56,980 nucleotides of DNA from contig JAFRWY010000103.1 in assembly GCA_017437905.1 (NCBI GenBank), positions 1 through 56,980 on the forward strand, given 5' to 3'. Source of the DNA: Eubacterium sp. Lineage in GTDB: Bacteria; Bacillota; Clostridia; Lachnospirales; Lachnospiraceae. Numbering within the stretch: position 1 is the stretch's first letter; the number at the start of each line of letters is the position of its first letter. The notes beneath the pieces were generated by a model. That model did not search any database. It was not told where the DNA came from and saw only the letters and a list, made by a program, of their open reading frames with translations. A program made the translations under genes and the position numbers. Shown piece after piece: positions 16,425 to 24,470 of this stretch.

Positions 16425-16453
16425 GCCGGTGATAACTGTTGGTTATCACCGGC
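16425..16453 (+). promoter_or_regulatory. Perfect 12-bp palindrome between LysR and the sulfonate operon
   Basis: GCCGGTGATAAC (16425-16436) and GTTATCACCGGC (16442-16453) are perfect inverted copies around TGTTG. The position ends 17 bases before the -35 box, where LysR activators usually bind, and the inner ATAAC-N5-GTTAT fits the T-N11-A rule of LysR boxes. It could also serve as a terminator hairpin for the LysR gene, though no T run follows. Confidence 0.5.
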
Positions 16454-16469
16454 TATTAAAATACCCGAA

Positions 16470-16498
16470 TTTACAGACAGGAGCCGGTATCCTATAAT
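16470..16498 (+). promoter_or_regulatory. Strong predicted promoter of sulfur operon 1
   Basis: TTTACA (16470-16475) and TATAAT (16493-16498) are separated by exactly 17 bases. The start of transcription should fall near 16505, giving a leader of over 300 bases that contains the structured element below. Confidence 0.75.
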
Positions 16499-16567
16499 TG
16501 TGGCAACTTGAGCAGAGGCAGAGAGAATAATTGATGAAGGAGGAGAAAGAGATGTTTACCGCCGGAT

Positions 16568-16746
16568 CGCATAAACAGATACATACCATGTGTTGTCGAA
16601 CGACTGTTTCCCGAGCATGTAATATGGCCGGGGCGTTCGAGTGTCAGCTTATGCGCCCAAGTAGAGTTCACTGCATTCAATCGTAGGAATGCATGTTGAT
16701 CTTGCCATCTTGCCCGGGAGCTTACTTGTTGAGGCTCCTTTTTTTT
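16568..16746 (+). promoter_or_regulatory. Structured leader RNA, copy A (riboswitch-like, with terminator)
   Basis: This leader shares sequence and structure with the one at 28042-28199. P1 pairs 16568-16582 with 16641-16655. After a conserved TGTTG bulge, P2 pairs TCGAAC (16596-16601) with GTTCGA (16635-16640). Inside P2 is the conserved pair of strands TTCCCGAGCATGT and ATGGCCGGGG. A hairpin TGCATTC/GAATGCA follows (16672-16693), then the conserved TTGCCAT and GCCCGGGAGCTT. The last of these starts a terminator (GGAGC 16717-16721 with GCTCC 16734-16738, then eight T). The 5' CCCG strand could instead pair with GCCCGGGA, giving an on/off switch. I do not recognise it as S-box, T-box or another named class. 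Confidence 0.72.
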
Positions 16747-16839
16747 GCGGCCATTTTTACCTGGTCGATTCGGAGCAAAAAGCATGAAGCAAAAATGAAA
16801 ACCGCACGAAAGTGTGAAATAAAGATAAGGAGAATGAAA

Positions 16840-17940
16840 ATGAAGAAGATTAAGTTTTTGAAGAAGAAGCTGATCAGCCTGGCGCTTATGACCGTTTTGG
16901 GAGTTGTGGCACTCACAGGCTGCGGATCAAACGATCCCTCTACCGCAAAGGCAGAGAATGACGACTCGAATACTGTGGTTCAGGAGAACACAGATGCTGA
17001 CAAGACGGAAGAAGCCTCTCAGGATAAGACGGAAGCGGCTCCCGAAAAGAGCGGAAAGGTGATCCGTATCGCAGCACAGGCGTATCCGCTGTATTCTCCC
17101 ATCAACGCAGCCTATGAGCTTGGTTACTTTGATGAGGAGTTCGATGCCATCGGCGCATCCTATACCTGGACAGAGTTCGCTTCCGGTCCGCTGGTAAATG
17201 AGACCATAGCAGCAGGCGAAGGAGATGTGGGATTCATGGCTGACCTTCCGGCGATCATTGCAAGATCCTCCGGACAGGACATTCAGGTGGTATCCGGTGT
17301 ATCTACCGGTGAGAGATCTCTTGCGGTTCTGGTACGTGCGGATTCCGATATCAAGGATATCAAAGAACTGAAGGGTAAGAAGATCGCATATGCTTCCGGA
17401 TCTTATGCACAGCACCTTCTGGCGCTGGTTCTGGATCAGGCAGGACTTACCTTTGATGACATCAAGAGCATCAACCTTGGCGCGGCAGACAGCCCGGCAG
17501 CCCTTGCAAATGGGGATGTAGAGGCTATCGTCATCTGGGAGCAGTTCATCACCAAGCTTACGAATGACGGTACGGCACGCGTTCTGATCGACGGTACCGG
17601 AATCAAGAAGAGCAACATGATCCTCTACTCCGTGAAGGATTTCGCAGAGCAGAATCCGGAACTCATCGAAGCCTTTATCAAAGCAACCAATCGCGGTGCC
17701 GAGTACATTAAGAACAATCCGAAGGAAGCTGCTGAGCTCCTTGCAAAGAAGTACAGTGTAACAGCAGAAGAGATGGAGAAGATCTTCGGAAACTTCAATT
17801 TCTCCGTAACACTTACAGATGATGACGTTGCCGAGATCGTAAAGGTTGCGGATTATGCGTACCAGGCCGGGATCATTTCAAATCCCGTAAATGGAGATGA
17901 ATTCATCAACAGAGATTATCTGAAGAAAGCAGGATACTAA
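16840..17940 (+). CDS. Sulfonate-type ABC importer, substrate-binding lipoprotein
   Basis: This 366-residue protein has a lipoprotein signal with lipobox LTGC (Cys28), an acidic linker to about residue 70, and an SsuA/NMT1-type periplasmic-binding fold (IRIAAQAYPLYSPINAAYELGYF, FASGPLVNETIAAGEGDVGFMADLPAI, GKKIAYASGSYAQHLL). SsuA-like proteins bind alkanesulfonates, taurine or similar anions. The ATG at 16840 is used because AAGGAG lies 7 bases upstream; in-frame codons further 5' fall within the leader RNA. Permease and ATPase follow directly. The glycyl-radical lyase downstream points to a C2-C3 sulfonate as cargo, but the exact ligand is an inference. Confidence 0.85.
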   Translation: MKKIKFLKKKLISLALMTVLGVVALTGCGSNDPSTAKAENDDSNTVVQENTDADKTEEASQDKTEAAPEKSGKVIRIAAQAYPLYSPINAAYELGYFDEEFDAIGASYTWTEFASGPLVNETIAAGEGDVGFMADLPAIIARSSGQDIQVVSGVSTGERSLAVLVRADSDIKDIKELKGKKIAYASGSYAQHLLALVLDQAGLTFDDIKSINLGAADSPAALANGDVEAIVIWEQFITKLTNDGTARVLIDGTGIKKSNMILYSVKDFAEQNPELIEAFIKATNRGAEYIKNNPKEAAELLAKKYSVTAEEMEKIFGNFNFSVTLTDDDVAEIVKVADYAYQAGIISNPVNGDEFINRDYLKKAGY

Positions 17941-17945
17941 AATTC

Positions 17946-18716
17946 ATGAAAAAGAAGAAGTCGATTCCGAAACGGCTGGGCTGGTGGGGGCTGTATATAG
18001 CCCTTCCGATCCTTCTTATACTGATCTGGGAACTGGTCAGTCATTTTGGAGATGTAAAATCATATAACATGCCGGCCCCCGAGGTGATCCTTAAGGATGC
18101 CTGGGAGAAGCTGCAGGACGGAGTTCTCTGGAAACACATCTCCGTAAGCTTTCTCCGGGTGCTGGAGGGGTTCCTCATCGCGGCTGTTTCGGCGTTGGCT
18201 TTGGGAGTCCTGATCGGACTCGACAAATATTTTGAACGCTTCACTGAATTAGTCCTCCAAATTTTAAAGCCGATCCCGCCCATCGCATGGATCCCTCTGG
18301 CGATCCTGTGGTTCGGAATCGGTGAAAGCTCAAAGCTGTATATCATTTTCTACGGAGCATTCTTCCCGATCCTTCTGAATACCGTGGACGGGATCCATAA
18401 CGTAGATAAAAGATATCTGGAACTGGGACAGGTTTATGAAGTCGGTAAATGGCGGCTGGTACGGAAAGTGATCCTCCCCGGGGCCCTGTCCTCCATCCTC
18501 ACGGGTATTCGTGTCGGGCTTGGAAATGCATGGGTCTGCGTTGTGGCAGCGGAAATGATCGCGGCTACCAAGGGCGTTGGATATATGCTTTCCAACGGAA
18601 GAAGCCTTTCACGGGCGGATGACGTGATCCTGGCCATGCTGCTGATCGGGATCGTGGGGAAGATCATGGATGATATCCTGAAGCTGATCAGCAGGAAGAT
18701 TATGAAGTGGAGCTAA
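17946..18716 (+). CDS. Sulfonate-type ABC importer, permease (SsuC-like)
   Basis: This 256-residue inner-membrane protein has six predicted helices and the EAA-like cytoplasmic loop ELGQVYEVGKWRLVRKVILP followed by GIRVGLGNAW, typical of SsuC/TauC permeases. It begins 5 bases after the binding protein and ends 3 bases before the ATPase. Length and helix number match the family, so it should be functional. Confidence 0.88.
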   Translation: MKKKKSIPKRLGWWGLYIALPILLILIWELVSHFGDVKSYNMPAPEVILKDAWEKLQDGVLWKHISVSFLRVLEGFLIAAVSALALGVLIGLDKYFERFTELVLQILKPIPPIAWIPLAILWFGIGESSKLYIIFYGAFFPILLNTVDGIHNVDKRYLELGQVYEVGKWRLVRKVILPGALSSILTGIRVGLGNAWVCVVAAEMIAATKGVGYMLSNGRSLSRADDVILAMLLIGIVGKIMDDILKLISRKIMKWS

Positions 18717-18719
18717 GGC

Positions 18720-19484
18720 ATGAGTGAGAAAGAGATCGCTGTAGAGATCGGACATCTGAATAAATACTTTGACGAGTTGAAGGTTTTGGATGATGTGAGT
18801 CTCTCGGTGGAGAACGGTGAATTTGTCTCTGTGATCGGAGTCAGCGGCTGCGGGAAAAGTACCCTGATCCGGATCATCGGAGGGCTGGAGCAGCCCACCG
18901 AGGGAACGGTTCTGGTGAAAGGATCACCGGTGAAGAAGCCATCAAAAAAGACCGGCTTTGTCTTTCAGGATCATCGGCTGCTGCCATGGCTTACCGTGGA
19001 GCAGAATATCAAGCTGGCGCTGGAGCCAGGACAGAAGGAGGCCGACGCCATCGTGGAGAAATATCTGAAGCTGGTGGGGCTGTCGGAGTTCATTCATTCC
19101 TATCCGTCTCAGTTGTCCGGCGGTATGGCCCAGCGTGTGGCTATCGCCAGGGCCCTGGCGAACCAGCCGGATATCCTCCTTCTGGATGAACCCTTTGGTG
19201 CGCTGGATGCCATCACCAGAATCTCCATGCAGCAGGAGCTGCAGAAGATCTGGAAGGAAGAGAAGATCACCATGATCCTCATTACCCATGATATCGCGGA
19301 GGCGGTGTTCCTGGGGGAACGGGTGGCGGTCATGTCCAGCAGACCGGGAAGGGTTAAGGATATCGTGGACGTGGATCCGATCTGTCATTATCAGAGAACA
19401 GGAAGTGAATTCTCCAGAACCAGAGACCGGATCTATCAGGAATTCTTCCGGGATGAAGAGATGCCCTTTGCATACAATATCTGA
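18720..19484 (+). CDS. Sulfonate-type ABC importer, ATPase (SsuB-like)
   Basis: This 254-residue ATPase has Walker A GVSGCGKST near residue 40, the Q-loop in FVFQDHRLLPW, signature LSGGMAQR, Walker B ILLLDEPFGALD and the switch His in LITHDIAEAV. It pairs with the SsuC-like permease. Its C-terminus (DPICHYQRTGSEFSRTRDRI) is also typical of SsuB/TauB proteins. A short hairpin AAGCCCG/CGGGCTT lies at 19501-19524 before the lyase gene, without a T run, and may adjust downstream expression. Confidence 0.9.
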   Translation: MSEKEIAVEIGHLNKYFDELKVLDDVSLSVENGEFVSVIGVSGCGKSTLIRIIGGLEQPTEGTVLVKGSPVKKPSKKTGFVFQDHRLLPWLTVEQNIKLALEPGQKEADAIVEKYLKLVGLSEFIHSYPSQLSGGMAQRVAIARALANQPDILLLDEPFGALDAITRISMQQELQKIWKEEKITMILITHDIAEAVFLGERVAVMSSRPGRVKDIVDVDPICHYQRTGSEFSRTRDRIYQEFFRDEEMPFAYNI

Positions 19485-19577
19485 GGCTGTTTTCTGAGGA
19501 AAGCCCGCCGGAGGCATCGGGCTTAAGCGCGCAGGAAGTATAGATCAGTGATTTTGAAAGAATAAAGAAGGTATATC

Positions 19578-22046
19578 ATGAGCGAATCTGTATATTCTCC
19601 GCAGGAGGAGAGAGTCATTAACAAAAAAGAACCCGTAAACCTGAACCGGGCGACACATCTCATCGGTAAGGTAAGGGGAGTAAGACCGGAAATCGATATA
19701 GAACGTGGTCTGCTCTTCACAAGATCTTTTCGGGAAACCGAAGGAGAACCCCTGATCGTGCGATGGGCAAAAGCCCTCCGGCTGTATGCGGAGGAGTCCT
19801 CCATCTACATCGAAGAGGGACAGTTGATCGCAGGCAGAGGCGGACGTGCAGGCAGATACGGAATCCTGTATCCCGAGCTGGACGGGGATATGCTGGGGAT
19901 CAATATCGCAAAGCTTCCGGGGAGGGCTACCTCTCCTTTTGACATTTCTGCGGAGGCGGCAAGTAAGGTGAAGGAGGAGATCGAGCCCTATTGGAAGGGA
20001 AAGACATACCACGAGGATCTGGCCAAATCTCTTCCGGAGGATACAAGGAAGCTCACCTATAATCCGGATGAGGAAGCCTCCTCACGGTTCATTGTCAATG
20101 AAACTTCTTCCTTCCGTTCCTCGATTCAGTGGGTTCATGATTATGAGATCGTGCTGCAGAAAGGCTTTCTTTGGATCAAAAAGGATTCCGAGGAAAGACT
20201 TGCTCTGCTGGACGAGGACAGTGCATATGACATGATGGAGAAGAAGCCTTATCTGGAGGCGCTGATCATCGTGTCGGACGCTATCATTCACTGGGCAAAC
20301 CGATATGCGGAAGAGGCAGAGAGACAGGCAGAGGCAGCAGAGGATCCGGAACGAAGAAAGGAACTCCTTGCCATCGCAGCGAACTGCAGGAAGGTACCGG
20401 CATATCCGGCGGAAAGCTTCTACGAAGCCCTGCAGTCCCAGTGGTTTACCCAGATGTTCTCACGGATCGAGCAGAAGACCGGGACCATCATTTCCAACGG
20501 ACGGATGGATCAGTATCTCTATCCGTATTACAAGGCAGATCTGGAGAAGGGAGCCATCACTCCGTTCAAAGCGCAGGAGCTTCTGGAATGTGTCTGGGTG
20601 GAAATGGCAGCCTTCGTGGATCTCTACCTTTCGGAAACCGGGGGCGCCTTCAACGAGGGTTACGCCCACTGGGAGGCGGTGACTGTGGGCGGTCAGACGC
20701 CGGAGGGACTGGACGCAGCAAATGATCTGACCTATATCATTTTAAAATCAAAGAGAGATTTCCCTCTGAATTATCCCGACCTTGCGGCACGGATCCATAC
20801 CGGGTCTTCGAAGAGATATCTCCATGAGATTGCGCTGACCATTAAGGACGGATCGGGATTCCCGAAGCTCATCAATGACGAAGAGGTGATACCGCTGCTT
20901 CTCTCCAAGGGGGCGGCTTTTGAGGAGGCGTATGATTATGCGGTTTCCGGCTGCGCAGAGTGCCGGATGCCGAACCGGGACACCTATACCAGCCCGGGAG
21001 CCTATATCAATTTCGGGGCGGCTCTGGAGATGACGCTCTATAACGGGAAGATGCTGAAATACGGAGATGAACTCCTGGGGCTTCCTACCGGAGAGCTGGA
21101 GGAGTTTGAAACTTTTGACCAGCTGCTGGAGGCGTACTTAAAGCAGCAGAAGAACTTTATCCGGCATGCATTTCGTCAGCAGTATCAGATCAATCATCTC
21201 AGGGCAAGGCATTTTGCAACTCCGCTGGGATCCGCATTGTCCAAGCCCAGCCGGGACAGCTGCACCGATCTTCATCAGGAGCATGTACCCGGGGGGATCG
21301 ATCTCGGATACTTTGAATTTATCGGCTTCGGAACCGTGGTGGATTCTCTGGCAGCCATAAAGAAGGTGGTCTTTGAAGAAAAGAGGATCACTCTCTCGGA
21401 ATTGAAGGAAGCGCTTCTGCATGATTTTGAAGGTTACGAGGTGATCAGGGAGCTGATGAAGAATGCTCCTTCTTACGGAAATGATGATTCCTACGCGGAT
21501 GAGATTGGTCTTCGTCTGGATAAGGAAGCCGGTGATTTCGCAAGAAAATATGGAAAGGAATTCGGTGTGCATATCGATCTTCGGTATGTCCCGTTTACAT
21601 CCCATGTTCCTTTTGGAAAGGTGGTAAGCGCAACACCTAACGGAAGACGCGCCTTTACTCCGCTTTCCGATGGAAGCAGCGCTTCCCAGGGCGCGGATGT
21701 GAACGGACCGACAGCCATCCTGCTGTCCAACTTCCGGACCAAGAACTGGAGCAACAATTACAGGGCTGCAAGACTGCTGAATATCAAACTCAGTCCGGGA
21801 TGTGTTAAGGGAGAGGAAGGAACGGAGAAGCTGGTGGATTTCATCGAGGCTTTCCGGGATCTGAAGCTGTGGCATGTTCAGTTCAATGTCATCAATTCCG
21901 AGACCATGAAAAAAGCACAGAGAGAACCGGAACTCTATCGGGATCTGCTGGTGAGAGTTGCAGGCTACAGCGCGTATTTTACAGAGCTCTCCAAAGACCT
22001 GCAGGATGATCTGATCGCAAGAACCGAGCAGCAGGCAATCGTGTGA
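19578..22046 (+). CDS. Glycyl-radical enzyme, candidate sulfonate C-S lyase
   Basis: This 822-residue enzyme has the pyruvate-formate-lyase-like fold. The catalytic Cys459 and Glu461 lie in SGCAECRMPN, and the radical Gly796 lies in RVAGYSAYFTELSKDLQD near the C-terminus. Cys-x-Glu is shared by dehydratases, choline lyase and isethionate sulfite-lyase; here the residue after Glu is Cys rather than the common Pro. The setting (sulfonate importer upstream; activase, sulfite reductase and siroheme enzyme downstream) argues for release of sulfite from isethionate, a sulfopropanediol or a related sulfonate. No microcompartment or aldehyde dehydrogenase genes are present, unlike the catabolic loci, so an assimilatory role is likely. 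The substrate is an inference. Confidence 0.82.
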   Translation: MSESVYSPQEERVINKKEPVNLNRATHLIGKVRGVRPEIDIERGLLFTRSFRETEGEPLIVRWAKALRLYAEESSIYIEEGQLIAGRGGRAGRYGILYPELDGDMLGINIAKLPGRATSPFDISAEAASKVKEEIEPYWKGKTYHEDLAKSLPEDTRKLTYNPDEEASSRFIVNETSSFRSSIQWVHDYEIVLQKGFLWIKKDSEERLALLDEDSAYDMMEKKPYLEALIIVSDAIIHWANRYAEEAERQAEAAEDPERRKELLAIAANCRKVPAYPAESFYEALQSQWFTQMFSRIEQKTGTIISNGRMDQYLYPYYKADLEKGAITPFKAQELLECVWVEMAAFVDLYLSETGGAFNEGYAHWEAVTVGGQTPEGLDAANDLTYIILKSKRDFPLNYPDLAARIHTGSSKRYLHEIALTIKDGSGFPKLINDEEVIPLLLSKGAAFEEAYDYAVSGCAECRMPNRDTYTSPGAYINFGAALEMTLYNGKMLKYGDELLGLPTGELEEFETFDQLLEAYLKQQKNFIRHAFRQQYQINHLRARHFATPLGSALSKPSRDSCTDLHQEHVPGGIDLGYFEFIGFGTVVDSLAAIKKVVFEEKRITLSELKEALLHDFEGYEVIRELMKNAPSYGNDDSYADEIGLRLDKEAGDFARKYGKEFGVHIDLRYVPFTSHVPFGKVVSATPNGRRAFTPLSDGSSASQGADVNGPTAILLSNFRTKNWSNNYRAARLLNIKLSPGCVKGEEGTEKLVDFIEAFRDLKLWHVQFNVINSETMKKAQREPELYRDLLVRVAGYSAYFTELSKDLQDDLIARTEQQAIV

Positions 22047-22124
22047 GATCGAATTCGTAAAATGACATGTGGAAGCTTTTTTTAGCACTAAGCAGGCGCA
22101 GGACGTCAGGAAAATGGGTATCTT

Positions 22125-23000
22125 ATGAAAGAAGATAAACGGCTAATGATATTTAACATCCAGAGGTACTCTCTTCACGACGGAGCAGGGATACGGACGG
22201 TGGTTTTTCTGAAGGGTTGTCCCCTACGATGTCTCTGGTGCTGTAATCCGGAATCCCAGTCCTTTGACCGGGAACTGATCTACCGGAAGACGAGATGCAT
22301 CGGCATGGAACACTGCGGGCTGTGCAGGAAAGCGGATCTACGGGAAGAGATCGGAACGAAAATTAATTTCCTCGGCATCCGGACCGGGAGTGACGGGAAA
22401 GCACTTCCGGATATGGAGCGTTGTCGGGGAGCCTTTGGGCTGGCAAAGATCTGTCCGGCCAAAGCCTTTGAAGTGGAAGGCAGAGAAATCTCCATAGAAG
22501 AGATAATGGATATCGTAAGACATGATGAAGTCTTCTATCGGGGAAAGGGGGGACTTACTTTGAGCGGCGGGGAACCTCTGGCGCAGGAAGGAAGTATCGA
22601 ACTCCTGAAACAGGCAAAAGAAGAATATGTTCATACGGCGGTGGAAAGCTGTGGATCTGTGCCGGAGGACAGGCTCCTTCGGGCCGCGGAGTATCTGGAT
22701 GAGATCTTCTTTGACGTGAAATCCGTAAACAGCGAACAGCATATCCGTTATACAGGCGTTTCCAACGAACAGATCCTGTCGAATCTGAAAAGCTTAAAGA
22801 AAGCATTTCCAACAAAAAAGATTCATGTCCGGACACCGGTCATCCCGGGATTTAATGATTCGGAGGAGGAGCTATCGGCTATCGATGCATATCTGGGATC
22901 CCTTGGGATCACGGACTGGGAGAAGCTACCCTATCATAACTATGGAGTGGGGAAGTACGAAATGCTGGGGAGAGAGTATCTTCTCCCACGTAAGGATTGA
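22125..23000 (+). CDS. Glycyl-radical-enzyme activating enzyme (radical SAM)
   Basis: This 291-residue radical-SAM protein has the activase cluster motif CX3CX2C (Cys32, Cys36, Cys39 in GCPLRCLWC), an inserted ferredoxin-like segment with Cys58, Cys64, Cys67, Cys100 and Cys110, the GGE motif in LTLSGGEPLAQEG, and HVRTPVIPGFNDS near the end. It should use SAM to place the radical on Gly796 of the lyase. The insert has fewer Cys than the usual eight, so probably only one extra cluster is bound. It lies 78 bases after the lyase gene. Its ribosome site is weak. Confidence 0.87.
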   Translation: MKEDKRLMIFNIQRYSLHDGAGIRTVVFLKGCPLRCLWCCNPESQSFDRELIYRKTRCIGMEHCGLCRKADLREEIGTKINFLGIRTGSDGKALPDMERCRGAFGLAKICPAKAFEVEGREISIEEIMDIVRHDEVFYRGKGGLTLSGGEPLAQEGSIELLKQAKEEYVHTAVESCGSVPEDRLLRAAEYLDEIFFDVKSVNSEQHIRYTGVSNEQILSNLKSLKKAFPTKKIHVRTPVIPGFNDSEEELSAIDAYLGSLGITDWEKLPYHNYGVGKYEMLGREYLLPRKD

Positions 23001-23123
23001 TCGTTCGGCATGGATCAAACGCCCCGGGGCAGAGTGGCGTTTCTATTATTTGGATAAAGGACACGATGCTCATTCATTTTCGGGCATGTGGCTATTTTTG
23101 GTATCAGATGGAGGAAGAATAAC

Positions 23124-23375
23124 ATGGCAGATATGGCATTTACGGTAGATGACAGAGTGGATATTACAGATGTGGTATGTCCGGTAACCTTTGTGAAAAC
23201 CAAGATCGCACTGGAGGAACTGGAGGATGGCCAGATCCTGCAGGTGCATATGAATTCAGGGGAACCGATCCTGAATGTGCCGCGAAGCGTGAAGGATGAA
23301 GGACATAAGATCTTAAAGATCAGTGAGAATGAAGACGGGACCTACGAGCTCTACGTTCGGAAGGTCGGAGATTGA
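23124..23375 (+). CDS. TusA-like sulfur carrier, copy 1
   Basis: This 83-residue protein belongs to the TusA/SirA/YeeD family, with the sulfur-carrying Cys19 in DVVCPVTFVKTKIALEELE. The usual CPxP motif is CPVT here. The fold continues with GQILQVHMNSGEP and a C-terminal YVRKVGD. It probably carries sulfur as a persulfide between the sulfite-reducing and thiocarboxylate parts of the pathway. A close paralogue of the same length lies at 36897. The ATG at 23124 follows GGAGGAAG; earlier in-frame codons lack a ribosome site. Confidence 0.82.
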   Translation: MADMAFTVDDRVDITDVVCPVTFVKTKIALEELEDGQILQVHMNSGEPILNVPRSVKDEGHKILKISENEDGTYELYVRKVGD

Positions 23376-23398
23376 TCTATCATCTCTCAGTAAGAAGA

Positions 23399-23480
23399 CC
23401 CCTTCCTCTAAGGTGGGGGGAGAATGCTCCTTCCTCTAAGGTGGGGGAGAATGCCCCTTCCTCTAAGGTGAGGGAGAATG
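23399..23480 (+). repeat. Three tandem copies of a 27-28 bp unit
   Basis: Units at 23399-23426, 23427-23453 and 23454-23480 share the core CTTCCTCTAAGGTG followed by GGGAGAATG. They lie between the TusA and sulfite reductase genes. The frame across them is open and in phase with the reductase, but the residues they would encode (SSKVGENAP repeats) are not part of that family and the real start is at 23573. Each unit has a small inverted repeat. Confidence 0.8.
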
Positions 23481-23572
23481 TCACATTAACGCGATATGTA
23501 TGGGGTGATTTACCGGTAGATCGTGATAAATGCCATGACGGAGATCACCCGGAAGCTAAGAAGGAGAGAACT

Positions 23573-24436
23573 ATGGGAACAGATTACGCAACCCTGAAAA
23601 AGGGAGGATTTATGCGGCAGAAGCAGAAGGATCATTTTTCCCTTCGCCTGTCAGTGGTAGGCGGCCAGGTGAGCGCAGAGCAGCTTGTGGCCATCACTAA
23701 GGTCGCAAATGAATTCGGCCACGGATATATCCATCTCACCTCCAGACAGGGGATCGAGATTCCGTATATTCAGCTGAAGGATATAGATAAAGTGAAGGAA
23801 GCACTGGCGGAGGGCGGCGCAAAGCCCGGCGTCTGCGGACCGAGAGTCCGTACGATCACCGCCTGTCAGGGATCGGCGGTCTGCCCCAATGGCTGTATCG
23901 AGACCGAGGAACTGGCCCGGGAGCTGAACGACCGGTATTTCGGAAAAGAGCTTCCCCATAAGTTCAAATTCGGTATCACCGGCTGTCAGAATAACTGTCT
24001 CAAAGCCGAAGAGAACGATCTGGGGATCAAAGGTGGGCTTAAGGTCAGCTGGAAGAAGGAGGACTGCATTAACTGCGGACTCTGCGAGAAGGTCTGCCGG
24101 GAAGGAGCCATCAAGATCGAAGACGGAGAAATCCTGATCGATCAGGAGCTCTGCAATAACTGCGGAAGATGTGCCTTCAGCTGCCCGACGGATGCCTATG
24201 AGTCATCTCCGGTATATCTCATCAGCTTCGGCGGACTCTTTGGAAATAAGATCAACAAAGGCGAACCCATCATCCCCTATGTGGAGGATAAGGAGACGCT
24301 GTTCCGGGTATGCGATGCCGCGCTGAAATTCTTCGAAGAGAATGCAAATCCGGGAGAGCGGTTCAAGTTCACCATCGACCGGGTGGGGAAGGACAAGCTG
24401 GATGAAGTGATCTGGAAGGCATACAACCGGGAGTAG
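23573..24436 (+). CDS. Small siroheme sulfite reductase with two ferredoxin clusters
   Basis: This 287-residue protein joins a half-size sulfite/nitrite reductase domain to a ferredoxin. The siroheme-[4Fe-4S] ligands are Cys98 and Cys104 (TACQGSAVC) and Cys138 and Cys142 (GCQNNC); the substrate-site Arg and Lys region is VCGPRVRT. Two CX2CX2CX3C clusters use Cys165-175 and Cys194-204. It resembles the C subunit of anaerobic sulfite reductase (AsrC) and other clostridial one-subunit enzymes that reduce sulfite to sulfide. The ATG at 23573 is used because AAGGAGAG precedes it. The electron donor is not encoded nearby. A siroheme biosynthesis gene follows in the same operon. Confidence 0.85.
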   Translation: MGTDYATLKKGGFMRQKQKDHFSLRLSVVGGQVSAEQLVAITKVANEFGHGYIHLTSRQGIEIPYIQLKDIDKVKEALAEGGAKPGVCGPRVRTITACQGSAVCPNGCIETEELARELNDRYFGKELPHKFKFGITGCQNNCLKAEENDLGIKGGLKVSWKKEDCINCGLCEKVCREGAIKIEDGEILIDQELCNNCGRCAFSCPTDAYESSPVYLISFGGLFGNKINKGEPIIPYVEDKETLFRVCDAALKFFEENANPGERFKFTIDRVGKDKLDEVIWKAYNRE

Positions 24437-24470
24437 AGAACTAAATTTTATAGAAACAGAGGAACTCAAA

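Noticed and set aside
16568-16746. Leader RNA as an S-box (SAM-I) or T-box
   Set aside because: It lacks the S-box core and the GGGTGG-ACC T-box sequence that is plainly visible at pheS, so I left it unassigned.
19578-22046. The glycyl-radical enzyme as pyruvate formate-lyase
   Set aside because: Pyruvate formate-lyase has two adjacent catalytic Cys; this enzyme has Cys-x-Glu and a sulfonate-related setting.
23372-23572. Upstream extension of the sulfite reductase gene through the tandem repeats
   Set aside because: The frame is open, but AAGGAGAG lies just before the ATG at 23573 and the family sequence begins there.
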